In this document: positions 35,096 through 44,533 of the stretch, piece after piece
How positions within the stretch are numbered: position 1 is the first letter of the stretch
How the letters are laid out: each line of letters begins with the position of its first letter
Source: JBDTVS01 sp040007095
Lineage (GTDB): Bacteria > Acidobacteriota > Vicinamibacteria > Vicinamibacterales > CAVVIG01
Reading direction: 5' to 3'
Assembly: GCA_040007095.1 (NCBI GenBank)
Contig: JBDTVS010000183.1
Span: 1-53,967 of the forward strand
DNA: 53,967 nucleotides
Program-made: the position numbers and the translations under genes
Notes under the pieces: model-generated
What the model was told of the DNA's origin: nothing
Database searches by the model: none
The model's input: only the letters and a program-made list of their open reading frames with translations

Positions 35096-35464
35096 CTACC
35101 GCTTCGCGAGGAGGACTTCCATCTTTCCAAGGAGCCGCGTCAGCTCGACGGGCTTCGTATCGTAGTCGTCGGACCCGGCCTCGAAAGCCCTCTGTCGATC
35201 GGTCGACATCGCGTGCGCCGTCAAGGCGATGATGGGGATGCCGCGGGTCGCCTCGTGATCTTTGATACGTCGGGTGGCTTCCCAGCCATCGAGCACGGGA
35301 AGGCTCATATCCATCAAAATCAGATCGGGCGTCTCGCTGTGCGCCATGGCCACGCCTTCCTGACCGTCGAGCGCCACCACAACGTCGTATCCCTTCCGCT
35401 GGAGCCGTCGCGACAACATGTCGCGGTTCATTTCGTTGTCCTCGACGATCAGTATCTTAGCCAT
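35096..35464 (-). CDS. CheY-like single-domain response regulator
   Basis: The 122-residue receiver has VEDNEMNRDML (acidic pair), phospho-acceptor in LILMDMSLPVLDG, the ALTAHA switch region and DTKPVE with the conserved Lys. It has no output domain. It resembles the stand-alone receivers that pair with hybrid kinases and PP2C modules. Its ATG overlaps the end of the small gene 35457-35669 by 8 bp. It converges on the receiver-phosphatase gene. Confidence 0.9.
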   Translation of the reverse strand: MAKILIVEDNEMNRDMLSRRLQRKGYDVVVALDGQEGVAMAHSETPDLILMDMSLPVLDGWEATRRIKDHEATRGIPIIALTAHAMSTDRQRAFEAGSDDYDTKPVELTRLLGKMEVLLAKR

Positions 35465-35669
35465 TGGCGATCGTCCCCGCGATGCGTCGTACCAAGAATG
35501 GAATGAGGTCCGCGTCCGACGACATCATGTCGCTGAATCCCTGCTCGAGCGCACCGACTTCAATCTGTTCCCGCCAATACCGATTCCACCTGTCTCGGTC
35601 TTGGGCGTCTTGCGGGGGTCGGAGCTCACCCGACTCCATGGCGGTCAGCCAAGAGTCCAGGAGCCTCAT
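35457..35669 (-). CDS. small hypothetical protein coupled to a CheY-like gene
   Basis: The protein has 70 residues (MRLLDSWLTAMESGE ... FLVRRIAGTIANG) and is acidic and helical, with no membrane segment. GGGGA lies just upstream of ATG 35669. The 8-bp overlap with the following response regulator suggests it works with it, perhaps as a helical docking or anti-phosphatase partner. I do not recognise the family. Confidence 0.6.
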   Translation of the reverse strand: MRLLDSWLTAMESGELRPPQDAQDRDRWNRYWREQIEVGALEQGFSDMMSSDADLIPFLVRRIAGTIANG

Positions 35670-36437
35670 GAAAGTCCCCGTCAAGATTGATTGTAACGAC
35701 TCGCGTCTTCGCGACGCATGCGGATTGTGATGATGGGCGTCGGGCGAGCCTCGCGATCGTCCGCGCCCGCGGACTGGATGCCGGCCGCCGTGAGATAGTC
35801 GCTGGCCGTCTCGCGGCGGACGCTGGTCTCTCCCGCCGGCGAGACTTCCCTCACTCCAACGAGAGACAGGTTCTCGGACGATCGCGGGGTCGAACTCAGC
35901 ACGGACCACAAAGAAGGTGAGAGTTCTCAGGAGGGCGAGTACAGTGTGGTCGCTGTTGCGGGTCTCAGGGAATGATCACCGCCCCCGGCGGCGGCATCAA
36001 GACGAATGTCCAATCGTCGACGGCGAGCCCGAGCATCCGCGTATCCGCCTGTCCGTGGTCGCGCGGCGTCCACGTCCGGCTGACCCATGTCTCCAGCATG
36101 ATCCGTTCGAGGCCCGCGGCCACGCGGACGTATACCGTCACGGGCTCGCCATCGGTGAAGGTCGTCGCGATGATCAGCCGCGTCCTGATGCGTCTGAAGC
36201 ACCTGCTGGGCGGCGCAGACTGGTCGGATGATTGAAACCGGCTGACGCGCCGAGAGTGATGGCTCGCGGACTGGCTGCGAGTTCGTTGCAAGTCGCATCG
36301 GCGGGAATGAGAAAGCGCCGCGAGAATCCGGCTCGACCTTTGTAAAGCGGTTCTTACGACCGAGTGATCTCGGCCGGCGTGACCGTCGAGCCTCGTAAGT
36401 CTGTATTTGGAACCCTTCTCGTTCGTCACGAACTGCG
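35670..36437. other. 768-bp stretch without a confident gene
   Basis: The only protein-like signal is on the minus strand at about 35965-36180, where a frame reads TTFTDGEPVTVYVRVAAGLE and ends WTFVLMPPPGAVIIP. It has no good start or ribosome site and looks like the tail of a lost gene. Nothing else coherent is visible on either strand. Confidence 0.35.
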
Positions 36438-39400
36438 CTAACTCGAGGCCTTTCGCGACAGCCGCTCGGCGCGCGGCCGCGTCAAGGTCTCGCGAACGGC
36501 AGCGCTCTTGGCCGAGGCTCCCCATTTTTCGTACTGCGTGACGGCGGTGTGGGCATGCACGTCGGCCTTTTCTGCGTCGTCGCACGCCTGATAGAAGAGC
36601 GCGGCCCGTTCGTGAGCGAGCGCGTGATCGTGGGTAAACCCGCTCTCGGCGGCCGAGAGCGTGGCCGCCTCGAATGCAGCGGCGGCAAGCTCGGGTTCCT
36701 GGTGCGCACGAAGGAGTTCGGCTCGGACCAGGTCGCGTTTATGCGAAAAGTTCGACGAGCTGATCGCCGCCCAGCGCTCGAAGGCGGCCAGGAGCTCCGC
36801 CGTCGTCGCCAGCAGCGTGTCGCGCTCGCTGCCCTCGGCGCCTCCCGCCCGTGCCGCGCTGGCCAGCGCCCGGTAGAACGCGAAATCCCATTCGGCGACC
36901 TGGCCGCGAAACGCCGGGAGCAGGGGCAGTGCCTGTTCGGCCAGGCGCAGCGCCGCGTCGAATTCGCCGTAGTAGTAGTGCAGCCGCATCTTGGCGACGC
37001 AGTAGTAGCCGATCTGGTTGTAGTTCGAGGTGGCGCAGATCGACCCGATGTCGCGCTCCTCATCGTATTCTTCGTCCGAGAGGCTGATCCGATTGACGGT
37101 GCGCCCCTGCAGCGCCAGCGCCAGCTGCCGTTCGAGCAAGCAATGGAATGCAGCGACCCGGACCCGGCCGGCGATCCGCATCATCTGCCGGTTGCTCTCC
37201 TGCGCCACCTGCTGCAGCGGCGCCCCGCTGACGTTCAGGTAAATGACGTGGGCGGCAGCGTTGAAGCACCCGTACAAGAGGTCGTTCTCGTGCAGCCCGA
37301 TGCGGGCACCGTCCCACGCGAGGGTCAAGTTCGACGCCACCGGGTTGATCCAATGATTCACGAACCACGCGTGCAGGAACGAGACCGGCGAGCTCACCCG
37401 CCCGAACAGCTTCCGGTCGAGATCCATTGCCAGGGTGCTGAACGCGTGCGCGAGCTGGCTATCCAGTGTCAGGCCGCGAACCACTGCGGCATACATCGCG
37501 ATGACCTCTGGCGCGTCGCGGCCGATGCCGTGCTCGAGCGTCAGGGCGAACGCCTTGAGCGTGCTGAGGGCGAAGAGCTCCGGCCTCTGACTGATGTGGG
37601 CCGCCGGGCCGATCAGCATCAGGATGCCGATGATGCGGCCGATCCGCTCGTCGTCGAGCGCCGGCAGATCCGCGAGCTCCGCCGGCCCGCGTCCCGCCAG
37701 CTGGCCGGCGATCCTCGCCATTTCTCTGCCGATGGCCGCGCCTTGCTCGTCGCGCGACTCCGGTAAATCCGTCCCGAGCTGCCGCGCCGCCTCCACCGCC
37801 AGCTGCACCGCTTTTTCCGGCACGCCGGTCGACAACAGGCGCGCTGCGCTGAGCATCAGGTACGTTGACGCCTTGTCGACGTTGCCGGCCGCTTTCCACA
37901 GCTCGGCCTGGATCTGAATCCAGTCCGGCGCCGCGCCGTGCGTCGATTCGATCGCCGTGACCGCCACCACGCTCAGCTCGCGTCGCGATTCGGCGTCGAG
38001 CTCGTCAAGCACGGTCTCCCGAAGCTTGTCGTGCGTGAAACGCCACTGATAGCCGTCACCTTCGAAAATCGCGGTGACATCGCAGACAATCAGCAGCGCG
38101 TCGAGGTCCACGTCCGGGTTGGCCGCACGCAGCACGTTGACGTCGACGTTGCGGCCGATCATGGCGGCAATCTGAATCGGAGTCCGCGCCCATGCCGGCA
38201 GCCGGTCGAGACGGCGGCGCACGTAGTCCTTCATGCCGCCGGAGAACACGTGCGTCGGCAGCATCTCGGGCGACACGCGATCGAGCCGGCCGGAGGCTTC
38301 GGCCAGTTCGCGCACGGCCTCGACCAGGAAGAACGCATTGCCCTCGGTCTCGCGTTCGAGAAACGACACGAGGGAAGCGTTGCTGCCGAGCCGCTCCCCC
38401 AGCATCGAGATCGTGATGTCGCGAATCCCGGCGTGGTCGAATCGGGCGATGCGCAGCAGACGCATGTCCGGGCACTCGTCCGCCAGCTGGGGGCGTTCGT
38501 CGTCGCGGAACGACGCGACAATCAGCAGCGGGAGGGTCTCGGCGACCTCCGCCAGCTTCTTGATGATCGTCAGGCTCTCGCCGACGTCATGGCAGTCCTC
38601 GAGCTCGAGCAGGAGCGGCGCGCGACAACGCCGAAACAGGCTGACGACGATGTCGATCAGCCGCTCCTGAAACATCTGCGGATCGATCGCGCTATCGGGA
38701 ATCGACCGGCTCAGGACACGCTCGATTTCCGGAAACACGATCTTCAGGATCGCAGCGTCGTCGTCGCTGACGGCCACCAGCAGCGCCAGTCGAAGCACGC
38801 TGTTCCGCATGAGAGCGTAGGGCGCCTGATTCGCTTCGGCGCGGCCCACGAGTGCCAGGAAGCCGCGCACCAGCGCACGCGATCGCAGTTCCTCGAGCAG
38901 CCGCGACTTGCCGACCCCACTCTCGCCGCCGATCAGCCACGCACTGCCTGTCCCCCGGAGCGCCGAGTCCAACGCTCCTGAAATCAGCGCCAACTCGGGC
39001 TCGCGGCCGATCAAGGGGGCGGCTTTCAGATGGCTCTCGCGATCGGCCAGGGTTTCGCCCGGCAGTTCTAGGCCGGCCGCGCGGGCGAAGTCCGCGATCA
39101 GCCCGTTCGCGTCGGTATAACCGCGGTCGGCCGGATCCGGAGAGAGGAGGGTCCTGATCAGCTGACCGATCGCGCCAAATCTGACCAGCGGCGTCAGGTC
39201 CGGGCTTTGCCCCGGGATTGACGGCGCGCGGCGCAGCGGGACGCCTGTCAGCATTTCGTAGGCGATGCCGCCCACGGCGTAGAAATCGCTGCGCGGCGTG
39301 GGACGGGCGCCGCGTACGACCTCGGGCGCCATGAATCCCGGCGTGCCGACAAAGGCGTCCTCGGGGAGTCCGGCGATGCCAAAGTCGACCACCGTCACGT

Positions 39401-39938
39401 GCCGCCCGGTGACCAGCACGTTCGACGGCTTCAGGTCGCGGTGTACCACACCGTGACGATGCAGGTAGCAGAGAGCGCGCAGAATCTGAAAAATCAGATT
39501 GAGCTGCACGGCGAACGGCTGTCCCCGGCCCGCCCGATCGATGTGCACCGAGTCGGACAGCAGCTTCATCGTGAAGAACGGCAGACCGTTGGCCTGGAAG
39601 CCGTAGTCGAGCACGCTGACGATGTTGGGATGCCGAAGCGAGGACAGGATGCGGAACTCCGACGCCAGCGCCAGGCGCGCGAGTTGAATGCTGTGGGAAT
39701 CGTGATACGACGCCGGATCTTCGGCGGTGGTCACGGCGTCATCGGCCATCGCGGTGCCGATGAACTCGAGATGGCTACGCGCGGCGCCGGGCGGGCCGAC
39801 TGGCATCTGCAGCGTGCGCTTGAGTGCGACCACCTCTTCGGTGAGGCGGTCGCGCGAGCGATAGACCTCGCCCATCCCCCCGGCGCCGAGACGGTCGAGC
39901 AATTCGTAGCGCCCGCCGATCAGGTCCGTGGCGGTCAC
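36438..39938 (-). CDS. PknK-like Ser/Thr kinase, AAA ATPase and TPR-type regulator
   Basis: The protein has 1166 residues. The kinase domain has LGAGGMGEVY, Lys40, HRDLKPSN (166-173), DFG (185-187) and MAPE (203-206), with an acidic insertion after Lys40. At 309-345 follow LIGREPELALISGAL and the Walker A GGESGVGKS, then LLLELEDCHDV (Walker B). The last 600 residues are helical repeats. This order matches PknK/MalT-like regulators, but no DNA-binding domain is present. It starts with GTG, overlapping the KAS-like stop by 4 bp (GTGA); the longer upstream frame is only a shadow of that gene. It is probably the regulator of the biosynthetic operon whose last gene it is. Confidence 0.85.
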   Translation of the reverse strand: MTATDLIGGRYELLDRLGAGGMGEVYRSRDRLTEEVVALKRTLQMPVGPPGAARSHLEFIGTAMADDAVTTAEDPASYHDSHSIQLARLALASEFRILSSLRHPNIVSVLDYGFQANGLPFFTMKLLSDSVHIDRAGRGQPFAVQLNLIFQILRALCYLHRHGVVHRDLKPSNVLVTGRHVTVVDFGIAGLPEDAFVGTPGFMAPEVVRGARPTPRSDFYAVGGIAYEMLTGVPLRRAPSIPGQSPDLTPLVRFGAIGQLIRTLLSPDPADRGYTDANGLIADFARAAGLELPGETLADRESHLKAAPLIGREPELALISGALDSALRGTGSAWLIGGESGVGKSRLLEELRSRALVRGFLALVGRAEANQAPYALMRNSVLRLALLVAVSDDDAAILKIVFPEIERVLSRSIPDSAIDPQMFQERLIDIVVSLFRRCRAPLLLELEDCHDVGESLTIIKKLAEVAETLPLLIVASFRDDERPQLADECPDMRLLRIARFDHAGIRDITISMLGERLGSNASLVSFLERETEGNAFFLVEAVRELAEASGRLDRVSPEMLPTHVFSGGMKDYVRRRLDRLPAWARTPIQIAAMIGRNVDVNVLRAANPDVDLDALLIVCDVTAIFEGDGYQWRFTHDKLRETVLDELDAESRRELSVVAVTAIESTHGAAPDWIQIQAELWKAAGNVDKASTYLMLSAARLLSTGVPEKAVQLAVEAARQLGTDLPESRDEQGAAIGREMARIAGQLAGRGPAELADLPALDDERIGRIIGILMLIGPAAHISQRPELFALSTLKAFALTLEHGIGRDAPEVIAMYAAVVRGLTLDSQLAHAFSTLAMDLDRKLFGRVSSPVSFLHAWFVNHWINPVASNLTLAWDGARIGLHENDLLYGCFNAAAHVIYLNVSGAPLQQVAQESNRQMMRIAGRVRVAAFHCLLERQLALALQGRTVNRISLSDEEYDEERDIGSICATSNYNQIGYYCVAKMRLHYYYGEFDAALRLAEQALPLLPAFRGQVAEWDFAFYRALASAARAGGAEGSERDTLLATTAELLAAFERWAAISSSNFSHKRDLVRAELLRAHQEPELAAAAFEAATLSAAESGFTHDHALAHERAALFYQACDDAEKADVHAHTAVTQYEKWGASAKSAAVRETLTRPRAERLSRKASS

Positions 39939-40957
39939 GGTCGATTTCGCTGCAGCAGCAGGGCGTTGGCGTGCATGTCCGGCGACAACGCCAGCAGCAC
40001 GAGGTTGTCCTGAGTGATCGGTTGATTCGCCACCGACCACGCCAGGTTGACCGGCAGGTTTGCCAGCGTCATGTTCGCGAACTGTGCGATCGTTTCGATC
40101 ATCTGCGCCGGCTGAAGGATCGCCTGCCACATCTCGAAGAGCACCGACGAGGCCTGATGCGCGATCAACGTGATCGCCGAAGCCGGAATGGCGTGCCGAG
40201 CCAGCAGCGAGGTGACCGCCGTCGGCGCGATCTTGCCCCCAAATTCGCCGAAACCCTGCATGCCTTCGGCGGTAATCTGAAAAAACGGCTCGCTCCACAG
40301 AGCCTCGTGGCCGTCGATGGGGGGCTGCTGCGGATAGCGCTGGCCCTGCATGTACATCGAACCAAAGTAGCGGGTGTCGGTCACGGTGTTCTGGTCCACC
40401 ACCTGCCACTTCGTCGCGTCGTCGGAAAGGCCGACGACAGCCGCGCCGGCGCCGTCCCCCGCGCTCACGGATTGCAAGGTGCGGTAGTTGACGTGCCGCG
40501 TCCAGTCGCCGCCGACCACGACCAGGATGTGCCGGGCTCGGCCGGCCCGCACCAGGGCGTCCGCGAAAAGCAGGCCGGCGTTGAAGTTCGAGAACTCGCT
40601 GTTGAGCGGCACGACATAGGCGTGTCCGGGCAACCCAAGCATCTGGTGCAGATGGCTCAGTTCGTTCGGGGTGCTCCACCGGCTCACCGAGGCGTACCCG
40701 AGCACCATGTCGATCGCCGACGGGCTGAGCCGAGCGTCCTGGAGGGCGTCGAGCGCGGCCGGCACCATCATGGTCATCAGGTCCTCGCCCGCTGTCAGCA
40801 CGGCCCGCGTCCGGTAGCCCTGAAAGGGATTGCTGCCTGCCGGCACATGCTCCTTCAGCCAATCGAAGATCGGATCGTCGTTGGTCCGGCGGGTCGGAGG
40901 AACGGCGAACCCCAGACCCAGAATCCGTGGCTGCGGCTGGCTCGTGCGGTCCGTCAC
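39935..40957 (-). CDS. KAS III-like thiolase-fold protein lacking the catalytic Cys
   Basis: The protein has 340 residues. The FabH-type frame is clear: PRILGLGFAVPPTR, GYASVSRWSTPNE, ILVVVGGDW, GDGAGAAVVG, IAHQAS with His267 and FANMTLANLP with Asn295 (28 apart, near the FabH spacing). The position of the acyl-carrying Cys holds Phe122 (or Ser123 with a one-residue shift), and the whole protein contains no cysteine. It cannot use the usual acyl-Cys intermediate; it might act as a transferase on acyl-CoA or as a subunit. The GTG at 40957 is chosen from the GTGA overlap with the amine-oxidase stop; GTG 40972 is an alternative. Confidence 0.8.
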   Translation of the reverse strand: MTDRTSQPQPRILGLGFAVPPTRRTNDDPIFDWLKEHVPAGSNPFQGYRTRAVLTAGEDLMTMMVPAALDALQDARLSPSAIDMVLGYASVSRWSTPNELSHLHQMLGLPGHAYVVPLNSEFSNFNAGLLFADALVRAGRARHILVVVGGDWTRHVNYRTLQSVSAGDGAGAAVVGLSDDATKWQVVDQNTVTDTRYFGSMYMQGQRYPQQPPIDGHEALWSEPFFQITAEGMQGFGEFGGKIAPTAVTSLLARHAIPASAITLIAHQASSVLFEMWQAILQPAQMIETIAQFANMTLANLPVNLAWSVANQPITQDNLVLLALSPDMHANALLLQRNRP

Positions 40958-42681
40958 GCCTTCGTGATCCACGACGGTACCCCCAGGTTGAAATGCTTCT
41001 GCAGCACTATCTCGGCGGTCTGAAGGGCGCCCTCCACCCAGGTCTGATTCGTCGAGTAGGCTTCACCACACACGTAACAGGGAAAATCGGCGACCGGCTG
41101 CGTCATTTGTTCGAGCACCTCCCAGGACCTGTAACCCGGGTTCCAGAAGTGCACACCGCCTCCGAACGGGTCTTCCGACCAGTCCATATATGCCGCGCCA
41201 CAGGGCTCCGGTGCGTACTCGATGTTGTGCATCCGCTTGACCTGGCGATGCACCTCCCTCACCGCATCGCGCGGCGCCTCGTGGTCCCGCCAATTCTTCA
41301 ACAGGCGCTGGCCGAACACATCGTCGCTGCTGGCGGCCTGCGCCACCGCTGTCTGCTCAGGAGACGTGAACGTCGGAATGCCTGACGGCGAGACACGGCG
41401 GAAGTGTTGCTGCGCGTGGGGGGATAGCGGACGGCTGACCCGACGCAGGCCGGCCCAGAAGTCCACGTTGGTCGCATCGTCGTACGCCATGAGGAGCGCG
41501 TCGCCGCTGGTCGGCGGCTTGGCGGCCAAAGGATCGATCGGCCAGTAGTAGAGCTGACGGACCGGCAGATCGGTGAGCGATCGGCCCTGCGACACGCCGA
41601 CGCTGGTCCACCAGGGATAGCGGTATTGGAGGAAGAGCTTGAACAGCGAAATGGGCTGCACCGAGTTCACGAGATGCTGCACCGCCGACGCGTTGGCGCC
41701 GGCAAACAGCGGGCCTTCGCGGCTCAGAAGTTCCAGCGAGCGCTGCGGCATCGCCAGGATCAGCACACGGGCTTTTTCCGACGGTCGTCCGCCGGTGAAG
41801 TGCAGTTGCACCCCCTGGCTGCCGTCGTCCAGCGTGGTGGCCTCGAAACCGGTCAGCCAGACCCCGGTCTTGACGGCGCCGCCGGCCGCTTCGAACCGCT
41901 TCTGCAAGGTCCAGGGCACGGTTTCGTAACCATCGTTCAACAACGAGTACGTGACCTCTGGCGTGAAGTCGAGAAACTCGGCGATGAGATCGACCGCGTT
42001 GCCGTTCGAACCGAGGCAGTCGTATCCAACCAGGCAGCGGGCGACGTTGTAGGCATCCTCGGTCAGCCCTCGCATGACCAGGCTCCAGAAGCCGTGCTGG
42101 TACAGGCCGGTGCCGTCCACGTCGGCGCTGCGCAAGTACTTGTGGAGGTCGTCGCCTTTGAACTGCAGAATGCCGGGGAGCAGCTTCGCGGCGGCCCAGA
42201 TCATCAGGCCGCTCGGATCGTTCTTCAGCACGTATTGCGCTTCGGCCCAATTCAGGTCGTAGGGAAGCGCCGCGGGATCCTGAATCTGCGAGAAACGCAA
42301 ATGCTTCCCGCGCAGATACGCGACGTTGTTCGGCTGATTCACGACCTGCTCGTAGTGCGGCAGCTTCAGCTCGTTTTCGACGAGGCTGCGGACGATCGTC
42401 TGGGACGAGACGTAACGCATGCCGCCAATCTCGCAGGTCGTCGTGGTCGAGAGTCCCGGGGCGCGGGCCGACAGCAGCCGGCCGCCAATGCGATCGCTGC
42501 CCTCGAAGACGGTGACCTTCAGCTTCCCGGTTGGCCCCGCCCAGGCCTTCAACCGCTCGGAATCGCCCGCGTTTGCCGTGACCAGCCGCCAGCCCGAATA
42601 GATGCCTGATACCCCGCCGCCAACGATGGCGACGTCGTGGAACATGTTCCCTTTCGAAGAGGCGTCGTTGCCGTTGCTCAT
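40954..42681 (-). CDS. flavin-dependent amine/L-amino-acid oxidase
   Basis: The protein has 575 residues. FAD-binding VAIVGGGVSGIYSGWRL (18-34), then VFEGSDRIGGRLLSARA and EIGGMRY, are the classic amine-oxidase opening. The C-terminal FAD motif is GEAYSTNQTWVEGALQTAE. The length and the C-terminal motif resemble bacterial L-amino-acid oxidases of the RebO/lysine-oxidase type more than monoamine oxidase. It would make an imine or keto acid and H2O2. The ribosome site AAGGAC precedes ATG 42681, 40 bp after the ThDP enzyme stop. An in-frame ATG 36 bp downstream is possible. Confidence 0.85.
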   Translation of the reverse strand: MSNGNDASSKGNMFHDVAIVGGGVSGIYSGWRLVTANAGDSERLKAWAGPTGKLKVTVFEGSDRIGGRLLSARAPGLSTTTTCEIGGMRYVSSQTIVRSLVENELKLPHYEQVVNQPNNVAYLRGKHLRFSQIQDPAALPYDLNWAEAQYVLKNDPSGLMIWAAAKLLPGILQFKGDDLHKYLRSADVDGTGLYQHGFWSLVMRGLTEDAYNVARCLVGYDCLGSNGNAVDLIAEFLDFTPEVTYSLLNDGYETVPWTLQKRFEAAGGAVKTGVWLTGFEATTLDDGSQGVQLHFTGGRPSEKARVLILAMPQRSLELLSREGPLFAGANASAVQHLVNSVQPISLFKLFLQYRYPWWTSVGVSQGRSLTDLPVRQLYYWPIDPLAAKPPTSGDALLMAYDDATNVDFWAGLRRVSRPLSPHAQQHFRRVSPSGIPTFTSPEQTAVAQAASSDDVFGQRLLKNWRDHEAPRDAVREVHRQVKRMHNIEYAPEPCGAAYMDWSEDPFGGGVHFWNPGYRSWEVLEQMTQPVADFPCYVCGEAYSTNQTWVEGALQTAEIVLQKHFNLGVPSWITKA

Positions 42682-42721
42682 GTCGCTGTCCTTGCTCCTG
42701 TCGGGTCGCGGCCGTTGCGCC

Positions 42722-44533
42722 CTAGCTGGCTTGCTTCGGCGGGAAGAAGGGATCCAGACTGCTTGAATTGATCTTCGCCACGATGACCTGTGGCCGGTGG
42801 TGGATATTGGCCGCTTCGAGCACGTGTGGCATCACGCGTTCGAGATCGCCGGGGCTCTCGATGAGATAGGCGTCGGCACCGAGTCCTTGCGCGAATTTCA
42901 CCAGATCGGGGTGACCGAGACGATACACCTGGTTCCAGACGTCGCCGGGATCGGGGTAGATGTATTCCATACCCTGGCTGACCATGTGCAGGTCGTTGTC
43001 CTGCAGCACCACCCAGATCGCGCCGACCTGATGTGCTTCAGCGGTGGACACCTCGGCCCCATGCATCATGAACGCACCGTCGCCGACCAGGGCAATGCAG
43101 GTGCGGTCCGGACAGCCCATTTTTCCGCCGATGACGGCGCCCACACCGAACCCCATTGGCCCCATGGCCAATGAGCTGTGTATTTCCTGCGGCGGGTTGA
43201 CGGTGAAATAGTGAATGCCCCAACCGACGCAGTTCGCGCAATCCAGGAAAATCAGCGCGTCCTCCGGCACGCTGGATTGCAGCACGCGGACGATCGCCGC
43301 CGGTTCGATCGGGTGGGCGTTGGACTCGTATTGCGCAGGACTGTAGAACGGCGAGGTCTGCTTGATGGCCGCCACTTGCTGCTGGCGCGCCTGCACGTCG
43401 GCGGAGATCGGTGGGAGCTCCGGCAGCAGCCCTCCCAGTTCGCGAATGGCGGCGCCAACCTCGCCGACGATCCCCATCGTCACCGGGAACGAACGGCCGA
43501 TCGCCTGCTGCTCGAGATCGACCTGGATGAAGGGACCGTTGTGGGCTGGTACCAGAATCGGACTCCAGTTGTTGCTGGACAGACCGCGGAGGCCGGTGCC
43601 AAGTACCAGCAGCCCGTCGTAAGGCACCGCCTGTTGCTCCATCCACATCGGCGCCCAGGTATTGCTGGCGAAGCCGTACACGCGCAGCGACAGCGGGTGC
43701 GACTCGGGAAACACGCCCTTGCCGTCCGCGGTCGTCATGATCGGGATGGCGTAGCGCTCGGCGATGATCACCAGGGTGTCGAGGGTCGTCGGGTCGCGCA
43801 ACGCCTCGCGGCAACCGCTGCCCAGAAAGATCAGCGGACGTTTGCATGCGAGCAACTGTTCCATGGCGGTCCGCAGTTGACCGCGCGGCGCCGCCGCCGG
43901 CGTGGCCCGATAGTTGGTCGGGCTGCTGGGCATCGCGACGGTCGGACTCGGCGGCGTGCCCGCGGGCTGGGGTGTGGTGACCATCTCGAGCGACACGTTA
44001 TTGGGCACGCTGATGTGCGCCATGCCGCGCGGGGTGCTCATCGCGTTGCGAAGCGCCTGCTCGATCAGCGTTTGTACTTCGGACTGGTCGGTCAACTCGG
44101 CGGTGTAGCTTGCTGCGGCCTTGAAGATCGCGTTGACATCCAGTTCGGCGTCCAATCCCTCCTGGAGATAGCCTTTCCCGAAATACTGCTCGTTGACTTC
44201 GCCGGTGATGACCAGCATCGCGCTGCCGTCGTTCTGTGCGTTCATGGCGCCCGTCAGGGCGTTGGTGGCGCCGGGGCCGGAGGTCACCATCACCACGCCG
44301 AGTTTGCCGGTGGCGCGGTAGTAGCCGTCCGCGATGTACGCGGCCCCGGTTTCGTGCCGGCAGACCACATAGTCCACGGTGTTGCGTTGATTCTTGAATT
44401 CGACCAGCAGGTTGGCCAGTCCGCCGCCGGGGATCCCGAAGACCTTGACCACCCCCTCGAGAGCGAGATACCGGAGCAGGATCTGGGCGACAGTCTCGTT
44501 GGTCACCGACGTCAGATAAGGAGGCGAGGGCAT
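42722..44533 (-). CDS. ThDP-dependent enzyme of the acetolactate synthase family
   Basis: The protein has 603 residues with the three-domain ALS/POX layout. Glu61 in CRHETGAAYIADGY activates ThDP, SGPGATNALTG follows, and the ThDP/Mg2+ motif is GDGAFMMHGAEVSTAEAHQVGAIWVVLQDND, quoted here in parts: GDGAFMM to LQDND. Substrate-loop residues differ from textbook AHAS, and no ilvN-type regulatory subunit is nearby, so branched-chain synthesis is unlikely. As the first gene of the operon it may condense a keto acid from the amine oxidase with a second acyl unit (carboligation). A perfect minus-strand TATAAT lies 114 nt upstream. Confidence 0.85.
   Translation of the reverse strand: MPSPPYLTSVTNETVAQILLRYLALEGVVKVFGIPGGGLANLLVEFKNQRNTVDYVVCRHETGAAYIADGYYRATGKLGVVMVTSGPGATNALTGAMNAQNDGSAMLVITGEVNEQYFGKGYLQEGLDAELDVNAIFKAAASYTAELTDQSEVQTLIEQALRNAMSTPRGMAHISVPNNVSLEMVTTPQPAGTPPSPTVAMPSSPTNYRATPAAAPRGQLRTAMEQLLACKRPLIFLGSGCREALRDPTTLDTLVIIAERYAIPIMTTADGKGVFPESHPLSLRVYGFASNTWAPMWMEQQAVPYDGLLVLGTGLRGLSSNNWSPILVPAHNGPFIQVDLEQQAIGRSFPVTMGIVGEVGAAIRELGGLLPELPPISADVQARQQQVAAIKQTSPFYSPAQYESNAHPIEPAAIVRVLQSSVPEDALIFLDCANCVGWGIHYFTVNPPQEIHSSLAMGPMGFGVGAVIGGKMGCPDRTCIALVGDGAFMMHGAEVSTAEAHQVGAIWVVLQDNDLHMVSQGMEYIYPDPGDVWNQVYRLGHPDLVKFAQGLGADAYLIESPGDLERVMPHVLEAANIHHRPQVIVAKINSSSLDPFFPPKQAS

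Noticed and set aside
39939..40862. N-terminal extension of the kinase gene by about 308 residues
   Set aside because: It is an alternative frame of the KAS III-like gene and has no protein-like features; GTG 39938 is the coupled start.
42722..44533. ilvB for branched-chain amino acid synthesis
   Set aside because: No ilvN or ilvC neighbours; the operon context with an oxidase and a KAS-like protein points elsewhere.
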